A program made the translations under genes and the position numbers. The notes under the pieces were generated by a model, which did not search any database, was not told the DNA's origin, and saw nothing but the letters and a program-made list of their open reading frames with translations. Positions 54,500 through 63,990 of a stretch of DNA of 64,000 nucleotides are shown here, in pieces; the first letter of the stretch is position 1, and each line of letters begins with the position of its first letter. This DNA comes from an uncultured Hungatella sp. GTDB taxonomy: Bacteria; Bacillota; Clostridia; Lachnospirales; Lachnospiraceae. Location: assembly GCA_947089145.1 (NCBI GenBank), contig CAMUJH010000014.1:19090-83089 (forward strand), read 5' to 3'.

Positions 54500-55744
54500 T
54501 TATAGAGGGCCTTTTGCCTGTTGCAGGGAGCCCATACTGCTGCAGTAAATGTCAAGAATGGCGTCAGGAACATATGCCCTGACAAAAGAGCTGCCGGCAG
54601 CCGCCTGACAGGCGCTGTCAAAATCTTTTGGCAGCTGCGAAAAACCGGCCAGGCTTTCCTGGCATGCTTTATACAGATTAAAATCCGCAGGCCCGGGCAG
54701 TTCCAGCTTGTGCCGGATTCCATATAAGCCGGCATAGATAATCAGCGCAAAGGCAAGGTAGGGGTTGGCCTTTGGGTCAGGGGAGCGAAGCTCCGCCCTG
54801 CGGTATTCCCCCACTGCGGCGGGAAGCCTGATAAGCTGAGAGCGGTTTTCCCTGGACCAGGAAATGTATTTCGGCGCCTTATTGTGGCCCAGACGCCGGT
54901 AAGAGTCCTTGACAGGGTTTAAAAAAGCGGTGATTTCCCCGGCTTTTTCCAGAAGCCCTGCCATTACGTACGGAAGCTTGTCGGAGCCGTCGGCAGATTT
55001 TACAGATATATTAATATGAAACCCATTGCCAGGTTTATGCTCAAGAGGCTTGGGCCCGAAATCCGCCAGCAGCCCGTTTCTGGCTGCGCTTGTTTTGACA
55101 ATGGTCTGAAACGTCATGGCATTGTCAGCAGCTGTCAGGGCATCGGAATACCGAAAATCGATCTCGTTCTGTCCGGGGCCTTCTTCATGGTGGGAGCTTT
55201 CAGGCTGGATTCCCATCTGCTCAAGAGTAAGGCAGATCTCCCGGCGGATGTTTTCTCCCTTATCGTCAGGAGCAATGTCCATGTACCCTGCCCTGTCGTA
55301 GGGGATTTTTGTGTTTTCACCGTTTTCGTCGGGATAGAACAGATAAAATTCCTGCTCCGCTCCAAAGAAAAAGCGGTACCCTTCTGCCTGCGCATATTCC
55401 ACGGCTTTTTTTAGAAGGCTCCTTGTGTCGCACTCAAAGGGCCTGCCGTCAGGATAGGTAATGACAGAAAACATGCGGACAACTTTGCCGTGTTCCGGCC
55501 TCCAGGGAAGCAGCATCAGCGTGTCCGGCTCCGGGTGAAGCAGCAGGTCTGAGTGGGTTTCATCGCCAAAACCTGTAATGGCGGAGCCGTCAAAGGAGAT
55601 TCCGTATTCAAAAGCCCGGGGAAGCTCTTCGGGCATGATGGCAATATTCTTTTGTCTGCCGAACACATCAGAGAACGCCAGGCGGATAAACTTTACATCC
55701 TCTTCCTGGACGTACTGCAGTACCTCTTGTTCCGAATATTTCAT
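54500..55744 (-). CDS. glnA: glutamine synthetase type I
   Basis: 414 residues, slightly short for GSI. Makes glutamine from glutamate, ammonia and ATP. Blocks: FDGSAITGFGDETHSDLLL, FFFGAEQEFYLF (Glu metal ligands), HHEEGPGQNEID, NGFHINIS (the His segment) and NRSQLIRLP; the C-terminal adenylylation Tyr loop is not present. It has a consensus promoter and a terminator-like leader, and is followed by an ANTAR antiterminator gene. Confidence 0.93.
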   Translation of the reverse strand: MKYSEQEVLQYVQEEDVKFIRLAFSDVFGRQKNIAIMPEELPRAFEYGISFDGSAITGFGDETHSDLLLHPEPDTLMLLPWRPEHGKVVRMFSVITYPDGRPFECDTRSLLKKAVEYAQAEGYRFFFGAEQEFYLFYPDENGENTKIPYDRAGYMDIAPDDKGENIRREICLTLEQMGIQPESSHHEEGPGQNEIDFRYSDALTAADNAMTFQTIVKTSAARNGLLADFGPKPLEHKPGNGFHINISVKSADGSDKLPYVMAGLLEKAGEITAFLNPVKDSYRRLGHNKAPKYISWSRENRSQLIRLPAAVGEYRRAELRSPDPKANPYLAFALIIYAGLYGIRHKLELPGPADFNLYKACQESLAGFSQLPKDFDSACQAAAGSSFVRAYVPDAILDIYCSSMGSLQQAKGPL

Positions 55745-55805
55745 AATGGTGACCTGCTTTCTATAAATTAATCTTTTCGAGGCTGAAGGTGGTCTTATAT
55801 ATCCG

Positions 55806-55883
55806 AAAAAGGCAGGGCCCGTCCATCCATAAACGTCCCCGCCTACTGTCAGCTATTATATATCAGACCATATGGAATGTCAA
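55806..55883 (-). promoter_or_regulatory. glnA consensus promoter and attenuator-like leader hairpin
   Basis: Minus strand: perfect TTGACA (55883-55878), 17-bp spacer, perfect TATAAT (55860-55855). A few bases into the transcript a hairpin forms from AGGCGGGGACGT and ACGGGCCCTGCCT, ending in TTTTT (55844-55806). An alternative tip CGTTT-ATGGAT-GGACG closes a six-base loop with A at position 1 and G at position 4 (loop at 55830-55825), the signature recognised by ANTAR proteins. A strong promoter feeding straight into a terminator implies antitermination control. Confidence 0.65.
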
Positions 55884-55969
55884 GAAAACATGTCTGCCCG
55901 AAAAATTCTTTGGGTGCCAGTGAACAGCCGATTTCTTGAAATCTTCCTAAAAAACCGAAGCCGGCGTGG

Positions 55970-55998
55970 TTGAAAATGGAGAACCTGTATGCTAAAAT
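55970..55998 (+). promoter_or_regulatory. promoter of the solute-binding lipoprotein / hybrid kinase pair
   Basis: TTGAAA (55970-55975), 17-bp spacer, TAAAAT (55993-55998), 47 bases before ATG 56046. Divergent from the glnA promoter. Confidence 0.65.
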
Positions 55999-56045
55999 GA
56001 GGGATGAAATAAATATGACAGCGGAAGGGAAGGTTAACATAATAT

Positions 56046-57506
56046 ATGAAGGCAGCAGGAAGGTTCATCAGCCCGCTTTGCCTGGCCGCCATGTTGGCGG
56101 CGGCTTTAGCAGGATGTAAGGATAAAAGCCCCCTTGATCCCAAAAGCCCGGTGACTTTAACCGTATGGCATTACTACAACGGGTCCCAGCAGGCAGCATT
56201 TGACACTCTGGTGGAAGACTTTAATGATACTGAGGGCAGAGAACAGGGCATTGTTGTACAGAGCTACAGCCAGGGGTCTGTATTTGATCTTGAGACAGCG
56301 GTGAAAGATTCCATTACAGGGAAAGTGGGGGCCGGTTCCATGCCGGATATCTTTTCTTCCTATGCAGATACTGCCTATGAGGTGGAACAGGCCGGCGCTT
56401 TGGCCGATCTGTCCCAATATCTGGGCAAAGAGGAGCTGGAGAAGTACGTGGATTCTTACATTGAGGAAGGGTGCATTGGGAAAGACGGCACATTGAGGAT
56501 TTTTCCCATAGCAAAGTCCACGGAGATTATGATGATCAACAAGACAGACTGGGAACCTTTTGCATCGGAGGAAGGGATTTCCCTGGAGGATTTAAAGACC
56601 GTGGAAGGGGTTGTCTCTGCTGCCGAGGCATACTACCGGTGGACAGACAGCAAGACACCTGACGTGCCGGAAGACGGCAAGGCTTTTTACGGCAGGGATG
56701 CCCTGGCCAACTATTTTATCATCGGAATGCAGCAGATGGGCGCAGAGCTTTTCCAGGTGGATAACGGCCAGGTAACCGTAAACCTGCCGAAGGAGCAGGC
56801 ACGCCGCCTTTGGGACAACTATTATGTGCCTATGGTTAAAGGATATTTTGGAGCCTATGGTTCGTTCCGCTCTGACGATGTAAAAACAGGGGAGATACTG
56901 GCATACACAGGCTCCACCTCGTCGGCCATGTATTTTCCTGACCGGGTGGAGAAGGAGGACGACAGCTATGCCATTGACTATATTGTGACCATGGCCCCGG
57001 TGTTTGAAGGCGGGGAGAATTATGCGGTTCAGCAGGGTGCAGGCATGGTTGTCAGCAAGTCTGATAAGAAGCATGAGTATGCGGCAGTGGAATTTTTAAA
57101 ATGGTTTGCCCAGGCGGAGAATAACCTGCAGTTTGGCTGCGTCTCAGGCTATCTGCCGGTGCTTAAGGAAGCCAACAGCACTGAAAAGATGGATCAGGTC
57201 ATTTCCGGCCGGAAACTGACGGTAGCTGCCAAAACGTATGACTGCCTGGACACTATATTCCGCAAAAAGGACAACCTGACTCTGTATACCAGCAAAAGTT
57301 TTGCAAACGCCTCTGCTGCAAGGAAGATTCTGGAATATCATCTTGCGGACAAGGCATTAGAAGATCGGGAGGACGTGGAGATTCTGCTGCGGCAGGGCAA
57401 AAGCCTTGAGGAAGCCAGCGGGGAGTATTTGACAGAGGAAGCGTTTGAAGCATGGTATGATTCTTTTTGTGATGCGCTGAATGAGGCAGTCGGTGAGCAG
57501 GGATGA
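56046..57506 (+). CDS. extracellular solute-binding lipoprotein, putative kinase partner
   Basis: 486 residues. Lipobox LAGC (Cys24), then a family 1 solute-binding fold: VTLTVWHYYNGSQQAAFDTLV, SMPDIFSSYADTAYEV and AVEFLKWFAQAENNLQFG. No permease or ATPase follows; the next gene is a hybrid histidine kinase beginning right at its end. A role in signalling (ligand presentation to the kinase) is therefore more likely than transport. Confidence 0.88.
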   Translation: MKAAGRFISPLCLAAMLAAALAGCKDKSPLDPKSPVTLTVWHYYNGSQQAAFDTLVEDFNDTEGREQGIVVQSYSQGSVFDLETAVKDSITGKVGAGSMPDIFSSYADTAYEVEQAGALADLSQYLGKEELEKYVDSYIEEGCIGKDGTLRIFPIAKSTEIMMINKTDWEPFASEEGISLEDLKTVEGVVSAAEAYYRWTDSKTPDVPEDGKAFYGRDALANYFIIGMQQMGAELFQVDNGQVTVNLPKEQARRLWDNYYVPMVKGYFGAYGSFRSDDVKTGEILAYTGSTSSAMYFPDRVEKEDDSYAIDYIVTMAPVFEGGENYAVQQGAGMVVSKSDKKHEYAAVEFLKWFAQAENNLQFGCVSGYLPVLKEANSTEKMDQVISGRKLTVAAKTYDCLDTIFRKKDNLTLYTSKSFANASAARKILEYHLADKALEDREDVEILLRQGKSLEEASGEYLTEEAFEAWYDSFCDALNEAVGEQG

Positions 57507-57507
57507 G

Positions 57508-60500
57508 ATGAAAGTTAAAAGTCAAGGCAGAAAAAAACCAACCATATTCAGGATATTTCTGGTTCCGCTGATCGCCATTATGCTGGTGCAGAGTATGATC
57601 ACCATTGGCACCTTGGTGATCCGGGGAACCGGGGCGACGCTGGAAAGGTATTCCAGCGGTATGATGACTCGTCTGGTGGAGAACAGAGGCGTAATTCTTC
57701 AAAATGATATGAACCAGCGCTGGGCCTCTGTCCATGAGCAGGAGGAGTTTATTAATGACATCCTTGGGCAGTTTTTAGAGGAGCAGGGCGTAGAACTTAA
57801 GGATCTGCTTATGTCGGAGGAAATGAGGGAGAAACTGCTGGGGCAGCTTTTTCCGGAGGGCCTAAGGATACTGCAGAATAATACTACCACCGGGGTCTTT
57901 GTGATTTTGACCGGAACAGACAGGCAGGCGGCAAAAGAGTATGACGGATTTTTTATCAGGGATTCTGATCCTGACACCAATCCTGCCAATTATTCGGATC
58001 TGCTGCTGGAAAGAGGAAGCAAGCATCTGTCCAGACAGTGGGATATTCCTCTTGACGCAGCCTGGACCCCCCGCTTTTCCATGAAGGGACAGGGAAACGA
58101 CTCTTCGGAAAAATACTTTTATGAACCGTGGCGGGCAGGAGAGGAGCACGGCGATGCGGACATCCGCAACCTGGGCTACTGGTCTTTGCCGTTTCACCTG
58201 GAGAGCGGGACGACGGATTCTTATGAGATGATTACATACTCCCTGCCTCTCAGGTATGAGGAAACCGTATACGGCGTTCTGGGAGTGGAGATTTCCAGCA
58301 GAAGCCTTAATGATTATTTTCCGGCAGCGGAGCTAAATGACAGCCAGCAGTCAGGATACCTGCTGGCTGTGGGACAGGACGACGGCAGCTATGTGCCTCT
58401 GGTGGGCAAGGGAATGCTTTATAATCTCATATGCTTTACAGGGGATGGGCTTGTCCTCAGGGAGACTACCTACGGTAACCTTTTTCTGGTACAGGATGCC
58501 AGGTTTCGCAATAAAAAGGTTTATGCCGTAACGTATCCCCTGGATCTGTACGGCAATAATCCTCCCTATGAGGACACGCAATGGGTTCTGATAGGCTTGA
58601 ATACAGAAGAAGATCTTTTCGGCATGAGCCGGAAGCTGTATATCTGGATGATGGCAGCTGTATTGATCGGCCTTATTTTCGGGGTGCTGGGCATCTATAT
58701 TCTGGTAAAACATCTGACAAGGCCGGTTCAGAGCCTGATGCGCTGCATCGGCAAGGGGAATGCCGGGCTTTCGGAATTTAAATCTTCCAACATTTTGGAG
58801 ATAGATGCCCTGTATGATGTGGTAAATGATCTGACTGAGAGGCAGAAAGAGTCGGAGAATGTTCTTCTTGAGGAAAAGGAGCGCTATAGGGTGGCTCTGG
58901 AATCCTCAGAAGATATCTTTTTCTCCTATGATTTCCAGAGCCAGGTGCTGGACATTGTCAATCATGGAACCATGAGCGGACAGTGGAAGTGCGGGGAATT
59001 TTCCAGCGGCTTTATGAGCCACAGCCATATTTATGAAGGGGATCGGCCGGCGGCAGAGAAAGCGCTGCAGACAGAGGGCGACAGGATTGCCGCAGAGTTC
59101 CGCATGCAATGGCAGAAGGACGGAGAGTTTGTCTGGGTTCTCTTGTCATCGAAAACGGTCTATGATACAGACGGCAGACGGCGGAAGCTGGTGGGAAGCA
59201 TTCAGAATATTCAGGAACAGAAGGAAATGGAGGCACGTCAGAGGAAACGGGACGCAACAGACGGGATCACCGGCCTGTATGCCTTTGGCGCCGGCATGGA
59301 ATGCCTGAAAGAATATCGGTATGCAAAGCCGGCTGGAGTGATGATCAATCTGCTTTTAAACCGGCTTAGGGAGATTAACGAGAAAAACGGGATAGTATTC
59401 GGTGATTTGATTCTGGAGGAACTGGGAAATGTGATCCGCAGCAGCTGCCAGGAATATTCTCAAGAAACAGGAAAAAGATCCCTGGCTCTGCGCCTTGACG
59501 GAGATGATTTTGTACTGTGGCTGGAGGGGCAGCCAAGAAAAGAGGCCGAAGGTTTTATAGAGGAGCTGCTGGCAAAGATCGGTACGGACTTTGAGGAGGA
59601 CAGATTCTCCATTGACGTACAGGCCGGACTGGTATGTACAGAGGCAGGCGAAACGGAGGAAAGGCTGATCTGCATGGCAAGGCTGGCCAGAAGCTTATGC
59701 GTATCCGGCGTCACGGGACAATATGTGTTTTATGAGGATATCCCCGAAGAAAAGCTTACGTCTCTGCCCCTTCTGGCAGGCCGTGAGATCAATTCCCTGG
59801 ATTACAGCGAGGACTTTACCATGGCGTCCCTGGCGCTGAACCTTTTTGGCAGAGGAGCCAATTTTCCGGCTCAGATGATGTTGATGATCCGCAAGGCCGG
59901 CCGTTTTTATAAGGCGGAGGATGTGCTGGTTTCAGTGCTTCAGGATGACTTCCACTCCAACTACCTGGACTATCAGTGGCACAGAAACGGGAAAAGGACT
60001 GATGAGACCGTAAGAAAATATGATGCTGAAGATAAAGAGGCATTTTGCAGATGGCTGGGACAGAAAAAAGTTCAATACTTTTCAGAACAAGACAGCCGGC
60101 AAAAAATAATGCAGAAGTTTTTAAGCGTTGAACCGGGGCAGCAGGGAGTAGTCCTGCCCATGTATGATAACGGCAGCTATATGGGCAATATCTGCATCGT
60201 AGGCATTGATCAGCAGGTTATGGAAGTGCCGGAAGAATATCTGAATCTGGCGGAACTGGGCAGCGTGATTCAGAGCCAGATCAATCAGCGGCAGTCGGAT
60301 ATTGCCAGCAGGGCCAAGTCGGAATTTCTGTCCCGCATGAGCCATGAGATCCGGACTCCTATGAATGGCATTATCGGCATGACGGCCATTGCACTTCAGA
60401 AGGATCAAACCCAGGAGCGGATTATGGACTGCCTGCAGAAGATACGCTCCTCCTCTGACTATCTGCTGGGGCTGATCAATGATATTCTGGATATGTCAAA

Positions 60501-61458
60501 GATTGAAAGCGGCAAAATGGAACTGGAGCCGGTGAATTTTAATATGTATGAGATGCTGGACACAGTGACTCAGCTAATCGGAACCCAGGCCGGCGGGAAG
60601 GGAATTGATTTTGTACAGGATATAGATCTGGCACACAGCTGGTTTATGGCGGATCGGATGAGAATCAGCCAGGTGCTTATCAATCTGCTGGGCAATGCAG
60701 TGAAATTTACCCCGGAAGGGGGAAGGATTACCCTGACAGTCCATGAAGAAGACAGGGGGCAGGGGGATGCTATGGTTTCCTTTGCAGTGCGTGACACGGG
60801 GATCGGCATTACAAAAGAGGACCAGGAGAGAGTGTTCCGTTCTTTTGAGCAGTCATCCAACAGGAGCCTGTCAAAACAGCAGGGCACGGGGCTGGGGCTT
60901 TCTATCAGCCGCCGCCTGGTTCAGATGATGGGAGGCGATATCCGCCTGGACAGTCGGCCGGGAGAGGGCAGCACTTTCAGCTTTGCAGTTGCCCTGAAAC
61001 CGGGCATGGGCATGGAACATGAGGAGAAGCAGGAAGAAATGTCTTTTGACGGTTGCCATGTGCTGGTGGTGGAGGACAATGAGCTGAATGCCGAGATTGC
61101 CCAGAGCCTTCTGGAAGAACGCAATTTTAAAGTGGATTGCGTCTACGACGGGGCCCAGGCAGTAGAACGCATCAGGAGTGCCAGCCCGGGGACCTACGAC
61201 GTGATACTGATGGATATTATGATGCCGGTCATGAATGGATTGGATGCAGCCCGGGCCATTCGCAGCATGGAACGGGAAGACTGCAAAGCCATACCGATTA
61301 TCGCCATGTCGGCCAATGCTTTTGACGATGATCTGAAGAAATCCGTGGAGTGCGGGATGAACGGGCATCTTTCCAAACCGGTGGATGTGGATAAGCTGTA
61401 CAGAACTTTGAGCCATGTAATTCACGGCAGCAGCTTAGAAGCTGAAAAAAACCCTTGA
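57508..61458 (+). CDS. very large hybrid histidine kinase with degenerate GGDEF domain
   Basis: 1316 residues. Order: TM1 (about 15-40); Cache-like extracytoplasmic domain (about 45-370); TM2 (about 375-400, LYIWMMAAVLIGLIFGVLGI); HAMP; PAS/PAC (about 455-575); a GGDEF-like domain (about 580-745) where the active motif reads DGDDF, so probably inactive; a GAF-like region; HisKA with phospho-His946 in SRMSHEIRTPMNG; HATPase (NLLGNAVKFT, DTGIGI, GTGLGLSIS); receiver with Asp1236 in LMDIMMPVMNG. Start at ATG 57508, one base after the upstream stop. The output regulator is not encoded nearby. The stop codon is inside the -35 box of the next promoter. Confidence 0.9.
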   Translation: MKVKSQGRKKPTIFRIFLVPLIAIMLVQSMITIGTLVIRGTGATLERYSSGMMTRLVENRGVILQNDMNQRWASVHEQEEFINDILGQFLEEQGVELKDLLMSEEMREKLLGQLFPEGLRILQNNTTTGVFVILTGTDRQAAKEYDGFFIRDSDPDTNPANYSDLLLERGSKHLSRQWDIPLDAAWTPRFSMKGQGNDSSEKYFYEPWRAGEEHGDADIRNLGYWSLPFHLESGTTDSYEMITYSLPLRYEETVYGVLGVEISSRSLNDYFPAAELNDSQQSGYLLAVGQDDGSYVPLVGKGMLYNLICFTGDGLVLRETTYGNLFLVQDARFRNKKVYAVTYPLDLYGNNPPYEDTQWVLIGLNTEEDLFGMSRKLYIWMMAAVLIGLIFGVLGIYILVKHLTRPVQSLMRCIGKGNAGLSEFKSSNILEIDALYDVVNDLTERQKESENVLLEEKERYRVALESSEDIFFSYDFQSQVLDIVNHGTMSGQWKCGEFSSGFMSHSHIYEGDRPAAEKALQTEGDRIAAEFRMQWQKDGEFVWVLLSSKTVYDTDGRRRKLVGSIQNIQEQKEMEARQRKRDATDGITGLYAFGAGMECLKEYRYAKPAGVMINLLLNRLREINEKNGIVFGDLILEELGNVIRSSCQEYSQETGKRSLALRLDGDDFVLWLEGQPRKEAEGFIEELLAKIGTDFEEDRFSIDVQAGLVCTEAGETEERLICMARLARSLCVSGVTGQYVFYEDIPEEKLTSLPLLAGREINSLDYSEDFTMASLALNLFGRGANFPAQMMLMIRKAGRFYKAEDVLVSVLQDDFHSNYLDYQWHRNGKRTDETVRKYDAEDKEAFCRWLGQKKVQYFSEQDSRQKIMQKFLSVEPGQQGVVLPMYDNGSYMGNICIVGIDQQVMEVPEEYLNLAELGSVIQSQINQRQSDIASRAKSEFLSRMSHEIRTPMNGIIGMTAIALQKDQTQERIMDCLQKIRSSSDYLLGLINDILDMSKIESGKMELEPVNFNMYEMLDTVTQLIGTQAGGKGIDFVQDIDLAHSWFMADRMRISQVLINLLGNAVKFTPEGGRITLTVHEEDRGQGDAMVSFAVRDTGIGITKEDQERVFRSFEQSSNRSLSKQQGTGLGLSISRRLVQMMGGDIRLDSRPGEGSTFSFAVALKPGMGMEHEEKQEEMSFDGCHVLVVEDNELNAEIAQSLLEERNFKVDCVYDGAQAVERIRSASPGTYDVILMDIMMPVMNGLDAARAIRSMEREDCKAIPIIAMSANAFDDDLKKSVECGMNGHLSKPVDVDKLYRTLSHVIHGSSLEAEKNP

Positions 61459-61483
61459 CAAATGCTCTCTGCCGGTATATAAT
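61455..61483 (+). promoter_or_regulatory. consensus promoter of glnN
   Basis: Perfect TTGACA (61455-61460), 17-bp spacer, perfect TATAAT (61478-61483). The -35 box contains the stop codon of the hybrid kinase. Confidence 0.85.
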
Positions 61484-61489
61484 TCGCAC

Positions 61490-61718
61490 GAAAAGGCAAG
61501 GGCGTCTTTGAGTCGCAGACTCGGAGACGCTCTCTCTTTTTGGGATTTGATAATAGCAGAAAAGGCAAGGATGTCTTTCATGTATCCCCGCATGAGAGAT
61601 CTCCCTGCCTTTTTTTGCAGAATCCTGCAGTCGGCTGTACCAGGGAAAAATCCGGGTCGGCAAAATAAGACGGTACTGCAGGCGGCATCCCACATAGTAT
61701 GGCGAGGAGGAGAAATTT
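61490..61718 (+). promoter_or_regulatory. glnN leader with two tandem attenuator-like hairpins
   Basis: Hairpin 1: 13-bp arms (61502-61514 and 61518-61530, two G-U pairs) with tip GCA, then TCTCTCTTTTT. Hairpin 2: outer AAAAGGCA / TGCCTTTT, inner TCTTTCATG / CATGAGAGA, then seven T (61611-61617). Both begin with the same words AAAAGGCAAGG and GTCTTT, so they look duplicated. Two terminators behind a consensus promoter indicate conditional antitermination, plausibly by the ANTAR protein at 53859. SD GGAGGAG before ATG 61719. Confidence 0.65.
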
Positions 61719-63815
61719 ATGGAAAATGTATCAGGATATTTTGGAAGCATGGTATTTGATGACAGAGTGATGAAGGCGAATCTTTCTGCAGGCGTGTATA
61801 AGTCTTTGAGGAAAACCATTGACCAGGGAGCAAAGCTGGATATCAGCGTTGCCAATGCTGTTGCAGCTGCTATGAAAGACTGGGCAGTGGAACATGGGGC
61901 GACTCATTATACTCATTGGTTCCAGCCCTTAACCGGAATTACGGCAGAGAAACATGACAGCTTTATATCCCCTTCGCCGGATGGCGGCGTAATCATGGAG
62001 TTTTCAGGCAAAGAGCTGATAAAGGGAGAGCCGGACGCCTCTTCGTTTCCGTCAGGAGGCTTAAGGGCTACCTTTGAGGCAAGAGGATATACGGCGTGGG
62101 ACCCTACATCCTATGCGTTCATAAAAGGAAAAACTTTATGCATTCCTACGGCATTCTGTTCTTACGGCGGGGAGGCGCTGGATAAGAAGACCCCTCTCCT
62201 GCGATCCATGGAAGCTTTAAATAAACAGGCCCTTCGGATTCTGCGGCTGTTTGGAAACAGCCATGTAAAATGCGTCCGCACCTGCGTGGGGCCGGAGCAG
62301 GAGTATTTTCTGATTACAAAAGAGATGTATGACAAGCGCCCGGATCTGCGCTTTACAGGGAGGACGCTGTTCGGGGCAAAATCGCCAAAGGGCCAGGAGA
62401 TGGATGACCACTACTTCGGAGTCATCAAACCCAGGGTGGCGGCCTATATGGAAGAACTGAATGACGAGCTGTGGAAACTGGGCGTTCTGGCCAAAACAGA
62501 GCACAACGAGGTGGCCCCCGCACAGCATGAGCTGGCTCCGATTTATACCACAACCAACATTGCCACGGATCAGAACCAGCTGACCATGGAGATCATGCAG
62601 AAAGTGGCGGCAAAGCACGGGCTGGTGTGCCTGCTGCATGAGAAGCCTTTTGCAGGGGTGAACGGAAGCGGCAAGCACAACAACTGGTCCCTTGCAACAG
62701 ACAGCGGAGTGAACCTTCTGTCGCCTGGCGATACGCCTTATGAAAATGCTCAGTTCCTTCTGTTTTTGTGTGCGGTCATTAAGGCGGTAGATGATTACCA
62801 GGATCTGCTGCGGCTGTCCGTGGCCACGGCAGGAAATGATCACCGTCTGGGGGCAAATGAGGCGCCGCCGGCAGTGGTATCCATTTTCCTGGGCGACGAG
62901 CTGACCGAGGTTCTGGATGCCATTGAAACAGGGAAACCGTACCGAGGTACGGAAAAGACCCAGATGAAGCTGGGCGTGAATGTGCTTCCTAAGTTTAACC
63001 GGGATACCACAGACAGAAACCGGACATCGCCTTTTGCATTTACAGGCAATAAATTTGAGTTCCGTATGCTGGGATCTTCCAACAGCATTGCCTGTGCCAA
63101 TATGATGCTGAACAGTGTGGTTGCGGAGAGTCTGAAGATTTATGCGGACAGACTGGAAGGAGCCCAGGACTTTGAGTCTGAGCTTCACGAGATGATCCGC
63201 AAGACCATTAAGGATCATAAAAAAATTATTTTTAACGGAAACGGGTACGATGAGTCCTGGATCAAGGAAGCTACAGAGAAGCGAGGGCTTCTGAATTACC
63301 GGACAACTCCGGACTGCATGCCGCATCTGCTGGATAAGAAGAATGTGGATATGCTTACCAGCCACAAAGTGTTTTCAGAGGCAGAGCTGAAGTCAAGGTG
63401 TGAAATTATGCTGGATAATTACTGCAAGACCGTTCTGATTGAGGCCAATACCATGGCGGATATGGCAAAGACAGAGATTGTTCCGGCAGTCGAGACATAC
63501 GCCCTGGAGGTGGCCAGGACGGCTGCAGCGAAAAAGGCGCTGGTTGAGGGACTGGCTTGTACATATGAGACGGGGCTGGTAAAGAAGCTTTCGCAGCTGA
63601 CAGATATGATCGCATTGAAGGCGGAGGAACTGGAGGAAGCGGTTGTGGAGTTACAGGGCATCGGAGATGTGATCGGACAGAGTGAGTTTATTCGGGATAC
63701 GATTTTAAATAAGATGGGTGAGCTGCGTGCCGCAAGCGACGAGGCTGAGACAGTTACGGCGAAGAAATATTGGCCTTATCCTTCTTATGGGGATTTGTTG
63801 TTTGGGGTTAGGTAG
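61719..63815 (+). CDS. glnN: glutamine synthetase type III
   Basis: 698 residues, the GSIII length. N-terminal GSIII-specific segment ([20 protein letters not shown]), catalytic blocks [48 protein letters not shown] (His/Asn substrate loop) and [20 protein letters not shown]. Second glutamine synthetase in the window, under similar leader control. A family C element follows 25 bases after the stop. Confidence 0.97.
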   Translation: MENVSGYFGSMVFDDRVMKANLSAGVYKSLRKTIDQGAKLDISVANAVAAAMKDWAVEHGATHYTHWFQPLTGITAEKHDSFISPSPDGGVIMEFSGKELIKGEPDASSFPSGGLRATFEARGYTAWDPTSYAFIKGKTLCIPTAFCSYGGEALDKKTPLLRSMEALNKQALRILRLFGNSHVKCVRTCVGPEQEYFLITKEMYDKRPDLRFTGRTLFGAKSPKGQEMDDHYFGVIKPRVAAYMEELNDELWKLGVLAKTEHNEVAPAQHELAPIYTTTNIATDQNQLTMEIMQKVAAKHGLVCLLHEKPFAGVNGSGKHNNWSLATDSGVNLLSPGDTPYENAQFLLFLCAVIKAVDDYQDLLRLSVATAGNDHRLGANEAPPAVVSIFLGDELTEVLDAIETGKPYRGTEKTQMKLGVNVLPKFNRDTTDRNRTSPFAFTGNKFEFRMLGSSNSIACANMMLNSVVAESLKIYADRLEGAQDFESELHEMIRKTIKDHKKIIFNGNGYDESWIKEATEKRGLLNYRTTPDCMPHLLDKKNVDMLTSHKVFSEAELKSRCEIMLDNYCKTVLIEANTMADMAKTEIVPAVETYALEVARTAAAKKALVEGLACTYETGLVKKLSQLTDMIALKAEELEEAVVELQGIGDVIGQSEFIRDTILNKMGELRAASDEAETVTAKKYWPYPSYGDLLFGVR

Positions 63816-63839
63816 GTGTGCTTAGGATGAGTTGAGGCG

Positions 63840-63990
63840 AGGCTGTCGTGTGGCCCGAGAGAATCTATCTCCTGTCCGGGTTCAGGTTTGCCGGACATTC
63901 CGAAGAACCCCTGAGAAACGGGTTTCTTCTCCATGGCAAAATTCACCCTGACAGGAGATAGATTCTCTCGGGCAAAAGCAGGATTCGCAA
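63840..63990. repeat. repeat family C, copy 3
   Basis: Arms of 24 perfectly paired bases (63853-63876 and 63950-63973), then one mismatch and GGG/CCC; apical region with GAAGAACCC / GGGTTTCTTC. The arm sequence (CCGAGAGAATCTATCTCC) differs from copies 1 and 2 at many positions, always with the matching change. Outer terminal repeats are decayed, and the right edge is near the window end. Confidence 0.8.

Noticed and set aside
62217-63365. 382-codon open frame on the minus strand
   Set aside because: Antisense to glnN, Cys/His/Arg-rich without motifs; shadow frame. The same applies to 16311-17402 inside the MEMO/AMMECR1 gene.
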